Shown here in pieces: positions 53,218-62,285 of a stretch of DNA of 64,000 bases; position 1 is the first letter of the stretch; every line of letters begins with the position of its first letter. A program made the position numbers and the translations under genes. The notes beneath the pieces are model-generated. The model saw only the letters and a program-made list of their open reading frames with translations, was not told the origin of the DNA and did no database searches. Origin of the DNA: Oscillospiraceae bacterium (GTDB lineage: Bacteria > Bacillota > Clostridia > Oscillospirales > CAG-272); the NCBI GenBank assembly GCA_015064255.1, contig SVSP01000006.1, positions 1 through 64,000 on the forward strand, in the 5' to 3' direction.

Positions 53218-54471
53218 ATGAAAATAAATACATTCCAAAATAAAGTATGGCTTGCATCCCCCACAATGCATGGCGATGAAATGAAATACATCAAGCAGGC
53301 ATATGATACTAACTGGATGAGTACAGTTGGCGAAAATATTAACGAGGTAGAGCGCATTGCTGCACAAAAGGCAGAAATGAAATATGCAGTTGCGCTGTCT
53401 TGTGGCACATCAGCACTTCATTTAGCGCTGAAACATGCAGGTGAATCACTTTATGGTAAGCCTGCGATTGTGCGCGGCGCTCTGGACGGTAAGAGGGTGT
53501 TTTGTTCTGATATGACATTTGTTGCCACGCTGAATCCCGTTGTTTATGAGGGCGGAATTCCTGTATTTATTGATATAGAGGAAGAAACTTGGAATATGGA
53601 TCCCGAGGCTCTCGAAAAAGCATTTGAAATATATCCCGAGGTTAAGATAGTAGTTTCGGTTGAACTGTATGGTTTCCCCGGAAGAATGGATTTAATCAGA
53701 GAAATCTGTAAAAAGCACGGTGCTATTCTTATCGAAGATGCAGCGGAAGCTATGGGCGCTACTGTTTGCGGTAAACAGTGCGGATCATTTGGAGACTATT
53801 CCGTACTTAGCTATAATGGAAATAAGATAATTACAGGCTCAGCAGGTGGTTGTCTTTTGACAAATAATCCCGAAATCGCTAATAAAATTAGGAAATGGTC
53901 AACTCAGGCAAGAGAAAACGCTCCTTGGTATCAACACGAGGAGATCGGGTATAACTATCGCATGAGTAACGTAGTTGCCGGGGTTATTCGTGGGCAGTAT
54001 GCATATCTTGAAGATCACATTTCAAAAAAGAAAACAATTTACGAGCGTTACAAGGAAGGTCTTAAATACCTACCCATACAGATGAATCCTATTGTCGACG
54101 GTACAGAGCCTAACTACTGGCTTTCGTGTATGACGATAGATAAAGACTATATGTGTAAGCAGGTAAGGGGAAATACTACGGTGTTTTATGAAAAGGAACA
54201 GGGCAAAACCTGTCCTACTGAAATTCTTGAAATGCTGGAGAAATATAATGCAGAGGGACGCCCTATCTGGAAGCCTATGCATATGCAACCGATATACCGC
54301 TCACATGAATTTATAACACGTGAATACAATATGCGCGGAAATTTAACTGCGCAGCAAAACAAAGACGTGAGCGCGAATATTTTTGAACGCGGAGTATGCT
54401 TACCGAGCGATAATAAGATGTCAGAGGACGAGCAAAATATTATAATTGAAATTATTAAAAGCTGTTTTTAA
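53218..54471 (+). CDS. DegT/DnrJ/EryC1-family sugar aminotransferase
   Basis: ATG at 53218 is used; an in-frame ATG at 53212 directly abuts AAGAGAG. The protein of about 417 residues has the PLP-fold signatures SCGTSALHLAL near 62, VELYGFPGRMDLI near 150, EDAAEAMG near 175 and the Schiff-base Lys in YNGNKIITGSAGG near 204. It places an amino group on a keto sugar, very likely the 4-keto sugar made by the upstream dehydratase, using glutamate. PglE is the best-known enzyme with this role. The insertion around RGNTTVFYEKEQ near 320 is larger than in short family members. Confidence 0.9.
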   Translation: MKINTFQNKVWLASPTMHGDEMKYIKQAYDTNWMSTVGENINEVERIAAQKAEMKYAVALSCGTSALHLALKHAGESLYGKPAIVRGALDGKRVFCSDMTFVATLNPVVYEGGIPVFIDIEEETWNMDPEALEKAFEIYPEVKIVVSVELYGFPGRMDLIREICKKHGAILIEDAAEAMGATVCGKQCGSFGDYSVLSYNGNKIITGSAGGCLLTNNPEIANKIRKWSTQARENAPWYQHEEIGYNYRMSNVVAGVIRGQYAYLEDHISKKKTIYERYKEGLKYLPIQMNPIVDGTEPNYWLSCMTIDKDYMCKQVRGNTTVFYEKEQGKTCPTEILEMLEKYNAEGRPIWKPMHMQPIYRSHEFITREYNMRGNLTAQQNKDVSANIFERGVCLPSDNKMSEDEQNIIIEIIKSCF

Positions 54472-54488
54472 CGAGGATAAAGGTACTT

Positions 54489-55142
54489 ATGAAGCATAAA
54501 AAAGGGTTCTACGAAAAATATATAAAGTGTCCTCAAGACTTCGTGTTGGCACTATTTGCTTTAATTGTTTTGAGTCCGATTTTACTCGTAATTGCTATTA
54601 CTGTAAAGATAAAGCTTGGTTCACCTGTTATATTCAGACAAGATCGACCGGGACTCAACGGAAAGGTGTTCAGACTTTATAAATTCCGAACCATGAGCGA
54701 TGAAAAAGACGAAAACGGTGAGCTTTTACCGGACGAAGTACGACTTGGAAAATTCGGCAAATTTTTGAGAAGTACGTCGCTTGATGAGCTTCCTTCGCTT
54801 ATAAACGTTTTGCGTTTAGAGCTTTCGCTTGTTGGTCCTCGCCCGCTTTTAGTGAAATATTTATCAAGATATAACGATCATCAATCACGTCGACACGAGG
54901 TAAGACCGGGGTTTACCGGTTATGCGCAGGTAAACGGCAGAAATGCTATCAGCTGGGAAGAAAAATTCGACTATGACGTTCAGTATGTAGATAATATTAC
55001 TTTTGTCGGGGATTGGAAAATCATCTTTAAAACTGTTGTAAAAGTGTTTAAACGCGACGGAATTACCTCTGATACTTCTGTTACAATGGAAGAGTTTATG
55101 GGTAGCGCGCAAACTGCGGAAAACACGAATAAGCTTCGTTGA
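54489..55142 (+). CDS. Initiating sugar-phosphate transferase (PglC/WbaP family)
   Basis: A 217-residue protein with one membrane helix near 18-40 and the cytoplasmic catalytic domain: PVIFRQDRPGLNGK near 50, KFRTMSDEKDENG near 65, LRSTSLDELPSLINVL near 97, VGPRPLL near 118, RPGFTGYAQVNGRN near 140. This is the short PglC-like form. It moves a sugar 1-phosphate from the nucleotide sugar to undecaprenyl phosphate, so it starts each repeat unit. With the two genes before it, the first sugar is probably an amino-dideoxy sugar (inference). Confidence 0.93.
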   Translation: MKHKKGFYEKYIKCPQDFVLALFALIVLSPILLVIAITVKIKLGSPVIFRQDRPGLNGKVFRLYKFRTMSDEKDENGELLPDEVRLGKFGKFLRSTSLDELPSLINVLRLELSLVGPRPLLVKYLSRYNDHQSRRHEVRPGFTGYAQVNGRNAISWEEKFDYDVQYVDNITFVGDWKIIFKTVVKVFKRDGITSDTSVTMEEFMGSAQTAENTNKLR

Positions 55143-55156
55143 CGGAGGAATATAAA

Positions 55157-56140
55157 ATGAAAATATTATTTACAAGCGTCGGCCGCCGAGTTGAGCTTAT
55201 CGAAACTTTTCGTAATGCGGCTGATAGGCTGGGAATAGATCTGTCGATTATAGGAGCCGACATAGCCGAAGATGCTCCGGCACTGTATTTTTGTGATGAA
55301 ACAAAAATTGTTTGCCCGATAAAAAATCAAAACTATATTTCACAGCTTTTAGAGATCTGCCAAAATGAACATGTTGACTGTCTGATACCGACTATTGACA
55401 CAGATCTTTTACTTCTCGCGGAAAATAAAGGGATTTTTGAATCAATTGACACAAAAGTTTTGATCTCGTCGGTCGATAAGGTAAAGCTTTGTAGAGATAA
55501 GAATTATACTTCTGATTATTTTACTCGGCTCGGATTGAAATCTCCGATATCTGTAAATAGTGTAGAGAAATATGAGGAAGCCTTGAACGCGGGTACTCTT
55601 TCTTTTCCTGCGTTTATAAAACCATATAACGGAAGCTCCAGTATAAATGCCTATAAAGTAAATAATATAGATGACTTGAAATCGTATGCAAAAAAAATAA
55701 AAAACTACGTTATTCAACCATTTGTTAGCGGTAAAGAATATACAGTTGATATTTTTTGTGATTACAAAGGAAATCCCGTATATATTACTCCGCGTGAACG
55801 TCTGGCAGTGCGCGCCGGAGAGGTTTTGAAAACTAAAATCACGCAAGATGATACTATTATTTCTGATATGCTGAAGCTTGTTTCTGATTATAAGCCTTGC
55901 GGTCAGATTACGGTACAGCTTATTAAAGAGGAAAGTACGGGGGAAAATTACTATATAGAAATTAACCCTCGTTTTGGCGGAGGAGCACCGCTTAGCATTA
56001 AAGCGGGCGCAGATAGCGCGATGGCTGTTCTGAAAATGTTAAACGGCGTTGATCTTGAATATGAAAGCAAAGCAGCTAAGGATGGAGCAATTTACAGTCG
56101 TTTTGATCAAAGTATTTGTATAAACGGAGATCATGTATGA
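55157..56140 (+). CDS. ATP-grasp-family ligase
   Basis: ATG at 55157 follows GGAGGA; the upstream TTG at 55139 is inside the preceding gene's end. The protein of about 327 residues opens with [13 protein letters not shown]. It has [19 protein letters not shown] near 145, the ATP-binding loop [17 protein letters not shown] near 190, and [13 protein letters not shown] near 275, the Mg-binding end of ATP-grasp enzymes. Such enzymes join a carboxylate to an amine or similar through an acyl phosphate. Within sugar operons they often occur beside a HAD protein, as here two genes later. It may attach an amino acid to the amino sugar (inference). Confidence 0.82.
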   Translation: MKILFTSVGRRVELIETFRNAADRLGIDLSIIGADIAEDAPALYFCDETKIVCPIKNQNYISQLLEICQNEHVDCLIPTIDTDLLLLAENKGIFESIDTKVLISSVDKVKLCRDKNYTSDYFTRLGLKSPISVNSVEKYEEALNAGTLSFPAFIKPYNGSSSINAYKVNNIDDLKSYAKKIKNYVIQPFVSGKEYTVDIFCDYKGNPVYITPRERLAVRAGEVLKTKITQDDTIISDMLKLVSDYKPCGQITVQLIKEESTGENYYIEINPRFGGGAPLSIKAGADSAMAVLKMLNGVDLEYESKAAKDGAIYSRFDQSICINGDHV

Positions 56141-57222
56141 TTAGAGTTCTTCACATAGTTGGCTCGCTTGGTTATGCGGGACTTGAAGCGGTTGTAATGA
56201 ATTATTACAGAAATATTGATAATAATCAAGTGCAGTTTGACTTTATATCTTGTTCTCCTGAAAAGCAGCGTTATGATGATGAAATCATCGAAAAGGGTGG
56301 GAAAATATATAGACTTCCGTCCAGAAACAGACACCCTTTTGCATATATGCGTGAGCTAAAAAAGATAATAAATAAAAATAAATATAGTGTTATACATATT
56401 CACCAAAATAGTGCAAGTATGCTTATGGATGCAGTTGTTGCAAAATACTGCGGTGTAGATACGATAATTGGACATTCGCACAACACACGGTGTAACGTTT
56501 TATGGCAGCATTATTTGTTCAGACCGTTCGTAAACCTTTTTTTGACACACCGTTTTGCATGCTCAAGCGAGGCGGGTAAATGGGTTTTTGGCAATAGAAA
56601 TGATATAATGATTTTTAGTAATGCTATAGACGTACCGACGTACCGCTTCAACGGTCTTATAAGGAATGAGTATCGAAAAAATTTCAGCTTGGAAGATAGC
56701 TTTGTTGTCGGTTTTGTCGGAAGACTGCACGAGCAAAAGAATTTGTACAGATTTTTAGACACGTGTTGCGCGTTAAAAAAACAAAAAAATAACGCAAAAT
56801 TTGTTATAGTCGGTGAAGGACCTCAGGAAGCAGAGCTTAAAGAGTATGCTGAGAAAATAGGTATAATAGATGACCTTCTTCTACTCGGAAAGAGAGATGA
56901 TGTTCCATCTGTAATGATGGCATTTGACGTATTTCTTTTTCCTTCGCTATATGAAGGACTGGGGCTTGTTGCAGTCGAAGCGCAAGCCACAGGACTGCCG
57001 TGCGTTGTGTCTGATGAAGTACCCGCCCCGAACCTAACAGGACTCGAAATTAAATTAAGTTTGGATGAAAGCAGTGAGTTTTGGGCGGAGAGTATTCTTA
57101 ATGTTAAGACATTTGAAAAACGCGAAGATGCAATAGAGTACATTACCTCAGGAGGATATGATATAGAACTAGAAGCAGTAAAGCTTCAAGAATTTTATTT
57201 GTATATAACGAAAAATGGATAA
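56137..57222 (+). CDS. Glycosyltransferase family 4 protein
   Basis: ATG at 56137 overlaps the stop of the ATP-grasp gene by ATGA. The protein of about 361 residues has the GT-B layout. The N-terminal loop reads [20 protein letters not shown]. The second domain has [16 protein letters not shown] near 195, [12 protein letters not shown] near 228, [13 protein letters not shown] near 253 and the donor motif [21 protein letters not shown] near 270 (listed in part). It adds a sugar to the lipid-linked repeat on the inner face of the membrane. Donor sugar unknown. Confidence 0.9.
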   Translation: MIRVLHIVGSLGYAGLEAVVMNYYRNIDNNQVQFDFISCSPEKQRYDDEIIEKGGKIYRLPSRNRHPFAYMRELKKIINKNKYSVIHIHQNSASMLMDAVVAKYCGVDTIIGHSHNTRCNVLWQHYLFRPFVNLFLTHRFACSSEAGKWVFGNRNDIMIFSNAIDVPTYRFNGLIRNEYRKNFSLEDSFVVGFVGRLHEQKNLYRFLDTCCALKKQKNNAKFVIVGEGPQEAELKEYAEKIGIIDDLLLLGKRDDVPSVMMAFDVFLFPSLYEGLGLVAVEAQATGLPCVVSDEVPAPNLTGLEIKLSLDESSEFWAESILNVKTFEKREDAIEYITSGGYDIELEAVKLQEFYLYITKNG

Positions 57223-57859
57223 CATTATGATAACAGTAGAGCGAATAAGCGATGTCTGCGAGCACTTGAAAGATATAAAGGCGGTAATTTTTGACTTAGA
57301 CGATACTTTGTACAGCGAAAAAGAATACGTTCGAAGCGGTTTTAAGGCGATTGCAAACGAATTGACGCAGGTCGAAAATGCAGAGGAAAAGCTGTGGATT
57401 GCATTTCAAAGCAGTAAGTCCGCGATAGATGATGTTTTGAGTAGAGAGGGTATTTTTTCTGAAGAGTTAAAGCAGAAGTGTTTAACTGTATACCGCTTAC
57501 ATAACCCCGATATTCATTTACATAAAGGCTGTAAAGAGTTGCTTGAAAAGTTACGTTTTGAAGGATATAAACTAGGTATTATTACAGACGGAAGACCGCA
57601 GGGACAACGCGCCAAAATAGAGGCATTAGGGTTATATGAATTAGTAGATCATATTATAGTAACCGACGAGCTTGGCGGTGTAGAGTATCGTAAACCCAAT
57701 AAGGCGGCGTATGTGAAAATGAGAGAGCTTCTTGATGTAGCGTACGAGGAAATGTGTTACATCGGTGATAATATTAATAAGGATTTTACTGCCGCGAAGA
57801 GTCTGGGAATTAGGAGTATTTGGTTTAAAAACACCAATGGATTGTACTATTATTGCTGA
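57215..57859 (+). CDS. HAD-superfamily hydrolase
   Basis: A 214-residue protein with the four HAD motifs: FDLDDTLYS near 27 (nucleophile Asp), [10 protein letters not shown] near 123, the Lys in YRKPNKAAY near 152 and [10 protein letters not shown] near 175. A helical cap lies between motifs one and two. It is a phosphatase or phosphotransferase acting on a small phosphorylated molecule in the cytoplasm. It overlaps the preceding glycosyltransferase by eight bases. The ATP-grasp gene one step upstream suggests a shared modification step. ATG at 57227 is a possible alternative start. Confidence 0.87.
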   Translation: MDNIMITVERISDVCEHLKDIKAVIFDLDDTLYSEKEYVRSGFKAIANELTQVENAEEKLWIAFQSSKSAIDDVLSREGIFSEELKQKCLTVYRLHNPDIHLHKGCKELLEKLRFEGYKLGIITDGRPQGQRAKIEALGLYELVDHIIVTDELGGVEYRKPNKAAYVKMRELLDVAYEEMCYIGDNINKDFTAAKSLGIRSIWFKNTNGLYYYC

Positions 57860-57912
57860 AAATATAGTTTGTTTCAAATTATTTTCCGAACACATGGTAT
57901 AAGGAGTATGAT

Positions 57913-59025
57913 ATGAAAATTTTATACGTTACAACCGTTGGCGCAACTATGACTTTTTTCAATAAATTTATTGAAGAGCTTATTCAATGCGGACATACTG
58001 TGGATATTGCAACAAATGAGTCGCATTCGAAGGTTCCTGCGTGTTATCACAAATTCGGTTGCAAAATTTATCAGATCGATACTTCTCGTTCTCCATTAAA
58101 TAAGGGTAATTTTACAGCGATAAAGCAGATAAAACGCATTGTCAGAGAGAATAAATATGATATCGTTCATTGTCATACTCCGCTTGCTGCTATGTGTACC
58201 CGACTTGCTTGTGAAAAATTGAGAAAAAATGGTGTTAAAGTAATTTATACTGCTCACGGATTCCATTTTTACAAGGGAGCGCCATTGAAAAATTGGCTTG
58301 TTTACTATCCGATAGAAAAACTTTGCTCTCATTTTACCGACGTTTTGATTACGATGAATAATGAGGATTACGCTTTGGCAGAAAAGAAAATGAAGGCGAA
58401 AAGGGTTGAGTATGTGCCGGGCGTAGGTGTTGATATAGAAAAATTTTCTAAGCAGACAATAGATAAGACAGCTAAACGCAGAGAACTCGGCATTCCTGAA
58501 GATGCAGTGGTGCTTTTGTCAGTAGGTGAATTGATCGTTAGAAAGAACCACGAAACGGTTATACGCGCCGTTTCCTCTATGGGTGCCTACTACCTGATTG
58601 CAGGAGAGGGAAGACTGGATAAGCATCTTCAAGCTGTTATTAACACGCTTGGAGTGAGTGATAAAGTTAAGCTTCTCGGACATCGAGATGATGTTAAGGA
58701 GCTTTATGAAATGGCGGATGTTTTTGTTTTTCCATCGTTTCAAGAAGGCTTACCTGTTTCTGTCATGGAGGCCATGGCAAGCGGTTTGCCGATCGTTTGC
58801 AGTAATATTCGAGGAAACGTTGATTTAATTGATGAAAAGGGCGGCGTGCTGTTTAATCCGCACGATGTAAACGATTGTAAATACGCGCTTGAAAAATTTA
58901 GGTTCTCAAACCCAAAAGAAATGGGAGAGTATAATAGGGAAAAGGTAAAAGCTTTTTCGTTAAAACGTGTAAACGATCAAATGTCCGTTATAATCGGAGA
59001 GTGTTTGAATGAAAAATATAAATAA
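57913..59025 (+). CDS. Glycosyltransferase family 4 protein (EpsD-like)
   Basis: A 370-residue GT-B protein. N-terminal VTTVGATMTFFNKFIEEL, then IVHCHTPLAAMCTRLA near 76, TAHGFHFYKGAP near 113 and VPGVGVDIEKF near 172 resemble EpsD of Bacillus biofilm polysaccharide and CapM-type enzymes. The second domain has LLSVGELIVRKNHETVI near 195, LLGHRDDVKELYEMADVFV near 255 and SFQEGLPVSVMEAMASGLP near 276. It extends the lipid-linked oligosaccharide. The gene starts 53 bases after the HAD gene, the one visible gap in this part, and overlaps the next gene by 17 bases. Confidence 0.92.
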   Translation: MKILYVTTVGATMTFFNKFIEELIQCGHTVDIATNESHSKVPACYHKFGCKIYQIDTSRSPLNKGNFTAIKQIKRIVRENKYDIVHCHTPLAAMCTRLACEKLRKNGVKVIYTAHGFHFYKGAPLKNWLVYYPIEKLCSHFTDVLITMNNEDYALAEKKMKAKRVEYVPGVGVDIEKFSKQTIDKTAKRRELGIPEDAVVLLSVGELIVRKNHETVIRAVSSMGAYYLIAGEGRLDKHLQAVINTLGVSDKVKLLGHRDDVKELYEMADVFVFPSFQEGLPVSVMEAMASGLPIVCSNIRGNVDLIDEKGGVLFNPHDVNDCKYALEKFRFSNPKEMGEYNREKVKAFSLKRVNDQMSVIIGECLNEKYK

Positions 59026-60172
59026 AAATAAAGCAGTTAGTGTTTGTATCCTTCGCTCTAATCCTGTAAGACCGGATTCGCGTGTTGAAAAAGAGGCTTG
59101 GGCGCTTGCGAAGGCGGGATACAGTGTTCATATATTAGCATGGGACAGAGATACAAACGAACTTGAATGTCAAGATTATGTATCTGTAGCAGACATTAAG
59201 ATACCCATAACGCGGCTTGGGCATAAGGCCACTTACGGGGAAGGAATAAAAAATCTTGGATCTTATTTGAAATTTCAGTTTCATATGAGAAAATGGCTCA
59301 AAACTAACAAGTTTGATATTATACACGCTTGTGATTTTGATACCGCTCTCTTTTCGCGCGGCGTTGCTAAAAGAACAAAAGCTAAATTTGTGTTTGATAT
59401 TTTTGATTTTTTGGCGGGAGAACCTTCAAATCTACTACAGTATATCGTGAAAAAAACTCAGCTTTTTCTTATTGATTCGGCGGACGCAACAATAATTTGT
59501 ACCGACGAGCGCAAAAGACAAATAGCCGGAAGCAACCCTAAAAGGTTAACTGTTATTCATAACACTCCTGCGGAGGATCAGGTGGGAAGCTTCGAGTTTC
59601 CTTTAGTATCTGACGGTGGAGTGAAGATCGCATACGTCGGTATCCTGCAGGATTATCGTTTGCTAAAAGAGATAGCGGAAGCGGTAGCAGAGGCGGATCA
59701 GATCGAACTTCATATAGCGGGCTTTGGCAAATATGAATCTTACTTTGAGCAAATGGATCAAAACCATAAAAACATTCACTTTTACGGAAGAATTTCTTAT
59801 GATCAAACCTTGAGCTTAGAGGCACAGTGCGACATCATGCTGGCAATTTACGACCCTTCTATTGAAAATCATCGTCTTGCAGCACCGAATAAATTCTATG
59901 AGAGCCTGATGCTTGGCAAACCACTTGTAATGGTTCGCAACACAGGAATGTCTTATGTGGTAGAGGAAAACTCTGTCGGAGTGCTTATAGATTATTCCAA
60001 AGAGGGCTTTGTCAGCGGAATAAATAAACTTATCGAAAGAAAAGGCGAATGGCATTCTATTGAAAAAAGAATGAAAGAGATATATCAGCATCAGCATTGT
60101 TGGAGTGAAATGGAAAGGCGACTGATACAGATGTATGCAGATTTACAAAATGAAAAAACTACTGATCGTTAA
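59009..60172 (+). CDS. Glycosyltransferase family 4 protein
   Basis: A 387-residue GT-B protein. The opening VCILRSNPVRPDSRVEKEAW and HILAWDRDTNEL are typical of a group of family 4 enzymes with a lengthened N-terminal domain. HACDFDTALFSRGVAKR lies near 112, ADATIICTDERKRQ near 160 and TVIHNTP near 182. The C-terminal domain includes IAYVGILQDYRLLKE near 210, FYGRISYDQTLSLEAQCD near 258 and AAPNKFYESLMLGKPLVM near 295, whose Glu is the likely donor-binding residue. It adds one sugar of the repeat unit. GAGTGTTTG precedes the ATG, which lies inside the upstream gene. Confidence 0.88.
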   Translation: MKNINKNKAVSVCILRSNPVRPDSRVEKEAWALAKAGYSVHILAWDRDTNELECQDYVSVADIKIPITRLGHKATYGEGIKNLGSYLKFQFHMRKWLKTNKFDIIHACDFDTALFSRGVAKRTKAKFVFDIFDFLAGEPSNLLQYIVKKTQLFLIDSADATIICTDERKRQIAGSNPKRLTVIHNTPAEDQVGSFEFPLVSDGGVKIAYVGILQDYRLLKEIAEAVAEADQIELHIAGFGKYESYFEQMDQNHKNIHFYGRISYDQTLSLEAQCDIMLAIYDPSIENHRLAAPNKFYESLMLGKPLVMVRNTGMSYVVEENSVGVLIDYSKEGFVSGINKLIERKGEWHSIEKRMKEIYQHQHCWSEMERRLIQMYADLQNEKTTDR

Positions 60173-60506
60173 TAATAATTTAGATATGGGTGGTATTCAA
60201 AAATCTTTGGTTAACCTTGTCAAAGAGGTTCACAGAGAATACGATATCAGCTTACTGCTTTTCAGTAAAAGTGGTTTACTTTTGAGTGAAATACCCGAAA
60301 ATGTGAATATTATCACTTTATCAAAGGTATATAGTACTTTAGGTTTGGATAAGAAATCTCTGAAAAAACAAAGACTTTTATTTGCGTTAAAAGCATTTCT
60401 GTTAGCATATTCAAAAATATTTTCAAGGCGAAGTGCGATGAAGCTGATCGGACTTTTTCAAAAGAAAATTAGTGGATACGATACAGTTATAGCATGGATA
60501 ACTTGA
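60150..60506 (+). pseudogene. Glycosyltransferase family 4 gene truncated at the right island junction
   Basis: The first 118 residues of a family 4 glycosyltransferase: MKKLLIVNNNLDMGGIQKSL, then LVKEVHREYDISLLLFSKSG and SGYDTVIAWIT before TGA. Family members have 350-400 residues, so the second half of the N-terminal domain and the whole nucleotide-sugar-binding domain are missing. After the stop the sequence changes at once to a phage-type DNA polymerase fragment. The gene was therefore cut by recombination, not by a point mutation. The start overlaps the upstream gene by 23 bases. It is the last gene of the polysaccharide operon in this orientation; further genes may have been lost with its end. 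Confidence 0.85.
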
Positions 60507-61165
60507 ATTCGCAATGCCTAATTCAGCACACAAATGGTACTTCCACGTTTTATGGGGTGCGGTTAAACAACTATTTCCTTTCTAGTTCTTGCTCAAATCA
60601 TAAGATGTATTTCGGCACACTAAATGACATAAAGGTGTTTGTTGAAAACATAGGAAGGAGAGAGCAAAGAATCCTTGAGCTTCGTAAGAAGTTGGGTGCA
60701 AAGTTAATAATGGGATGCGATAGCCACTACGTTATGGCTGACCAAGGACAGGCTCGTACCGACTTCCTCTTTTCTAAAGGACTTGAATATCCCGATGAAG
60801 AAGGGTGGTTTCTTGACTACCCTGATGGTGATACTGCTTACGAGCGATTTGCCAATCAATGTGTGTTGTCTCACGAGGAAATTCTTGAGGCAATGAACAA
60901 CACGAATATCTTTCTTGAAGTTGAGGAATATGATAGCCCGATTTTCAATGATGATATTAAACTGCCATCCTTATATCCGACTTGGACGCAGGCCGAAAAG
61001 AACAAAGAATACGAAAGGCTCGTTTGGGAAGGTTGGAGGGAATACCGAAAGTCAGTACCGCAAGAACGCTGGCCGGAGTACGAAGAAGAAATCCAGAAGG
61101 AAATGCAAGTTGTTATTGATACGTTTATGGCTGACTACTTCATCATTGACCACGCGGTTATGAAA
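60507..61165 (+). pseudogene. Phage-type DNA polymerase III alpha subunit, PHP/palm fragment
   Basis: An open frame from 60494 to 61198, of which the part from about 60625 is clearly DnaE-like. LGAKLIMGCDSHYVM is the end of the PHP domain. EYPDEEGWFLDYPDGDTAYERF and CVLSHEEILEAMNNT lie in the linker. MQVVIDTFMADYFIIDHAVMKRG is the start of the palm. The catalytic PDID motif is not here but on the next fragment, in the opposite strand. Normal alpha subunits have about 1,000 or more residues, so this is a remnant of a prophage or conjugative element. The 5' boundary is not sharp. Confidence 0.8.
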
Positions 61166-61720
61166 CGAGGAATCTCTTCACGAATACTTCCATCGTAAAT
61201 GAGAGACGAACAGGGGGCGATAGACCACGATGTGATAAGACCGAGGTACTCAGAGCTTCTGTCGTATATCTCGCGATATTCGCGACTGATGAATTTACCG
61301 ATATCAATGTCATCTTTTTCATCTTCGTCGGCGTGCTTTACCGCAAGCTCATAGCGCTTAATTTGCTCAGACACTGCGTTTGCAATCTCAAAAGGGATAC
61401 CTTGCGACTTGGCATACAGTTTCCACGCTGCGGACTTCTTCATCGTGCCGTATGCAATCATAGGATAAGAATGGTCTTGTCCAAGAATCTCCGCCTGCGC
61501 TTGTACAAAAGGCGCGGTCGGTGCTTCGTTCATATCAATGTCGGGGATTCCCTTGCTTTGCAAGATACGGGTTGTACTCATAAAGCGCTCGGGGTACATA
61601 TGCACGGAGGACGAAATTCTGTCCACATCAGAAAAGCCAAGTAGTGTATTCGTCAAGAAACTCGCGCCGCTTCCTCGTCCGCTCTTTGTGAGTTTGCCGC
61701 CAAGTTCCTTTGTTTAACCG
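61166..61720 (-). pseudogene. Phage-type DNA polymerase III alpha subunit, inverted palm fragment
   Basis: On the minus strand the sequence continues the same polymerase: KELGGKLTKSGRGSGASFL, then SVHMYPERFMSTTRIL and the catalytic Asp pair in IPDIDMN, then SYPMIAYGTMKKSAAWKLYA and APCSSLIYDGSIREEI. In an intact gene this follows directly after the MKRG that ends the plus-strand fragment at about 61165. The block of roughly 550 bases has therefore been turned around within the gene. Neither orientation gives a working enzyme because the fingers, tau-binding and OB parts are missing. Confidence 0.82.
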
Positions 61721-61842
61721 AACTCAACCCAGAGGAAGTGGACGAAAATGGTGTCGGAAGAACCCTGACTTGCATTGGTTTCCGTCCGCTCCCCGATGAG
61801 CTTGCCCACCAAATCAGCCGAAAGTATCAGTTATATAGATAA
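61715..61842 (+). pseudogene. C-terminal fragment of an unidentified mobile-element protein
   Basis: A frame without start ends at TAA 61842 and reads CLTELNPEEVDENGVGRTL, then GFRPLPDELAHQISRKYQLYR-type sequence (given in part). It looks like a conserved C-terminus but the family is not recognised. It starts where the inverted polymerase block ends and is followed by a ribosome binding site for the next small ORF, so both belonged to one phage or conjugative-element operon. Confidence 0.5.
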
Positions 61843-61853
61843 GGAGAGCCGCA

Positions 61854-62051
61854 ATGGCAAAGAACAATAATCACAAAAAGCTATTCCGTATGGATGAGTT
61901 TGGCAGAAGGTTCTATTGCCAACACGCAAGACTCAATCTGGTACGATATGATAAGAAACAAGCAAAAAAGAAAGCCCGGCAGGAGAATAAACGCCTGCCG
62001 AGCGAGGAAATCTACGATAATATCGGTGAAGAAATCGAGAATAATTCGTAG
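61854..62051 (+). CDS. Small basic protein of mobile-element origin, function unknown
   Basis: A 65-residue ORF with AAGGAGA seven bases before the ATG and start 11 bases after the previous stop. The protein MAKNNNHKKLFRMDEFGRRF is rich in Lys, Arg and Asn and turns acidic at the end (IGEEIENNS). No domain is recognised. Its intact ribosome binding site suggests it can still be made, but the operon around it is broken, so it may be a passenger. Confidence 0.5.
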   Translation: MAKNNNHKKLFRMDEFGRRFYCQHARLNLVRYDKKQAKKKARQENKRLPSEEIYDNIGEEIENNS

Positions 62052-62125
62052 AAAATTCGTAGAACGAGTGTTGTGAACTTAATACGAATAATTTGGCAAT
62101 GTTAAAAATCACCAAAAGCCAAAAG

Positions 62126-62172
62126 AAAAAACCCGAACAATCAGTGGATAATCACCAATTATTCGAGTTTTT
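62126..62172 (-). terminator. Terminator after the second tRNA-Pro
   Basis: An imperfect stem of about 20 pairs (62126-62146 with 62153-62172) with several G-T pairs; on the minus strand it ends in a T run. Confidence 0.7.
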
Positions 62173-62176
62173 CTGG

Positions 62177-62249
62177 TCTGAGTGACAAGACTTGAACTTG
62201 CGGCCTCTACCACCCCAAGGTAGCGCGCTACCAACTGCGCCACACCCAG
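62177..62249 (-). tRNA. tRNA-Pro, anticodon GGG (second copy, opposite strand)
   Basis: Identical to the copy at 40589-40661 except in the T stem, which is GCAAG/CTTGT instead of GCTGG/CCAGT. All four differing bases keep pairing, so the cloverleaf is intact. No promoter like that of the first copy is visible upstream (62250-62330), where an esterase remnant begins, so expression is uncertain. Confidence 0.9.
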
Positions 62250-62285
62250 ATCTTGCGCTTGGCGCGGTTCCTGTAGTCTATTTCC

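Noticed and set aside
61333..61644. 103-codon plus-strand frame within the inverted polymerase block
   Set aside because: The minus strand carries the conserved polymerase motifs, including PDID.
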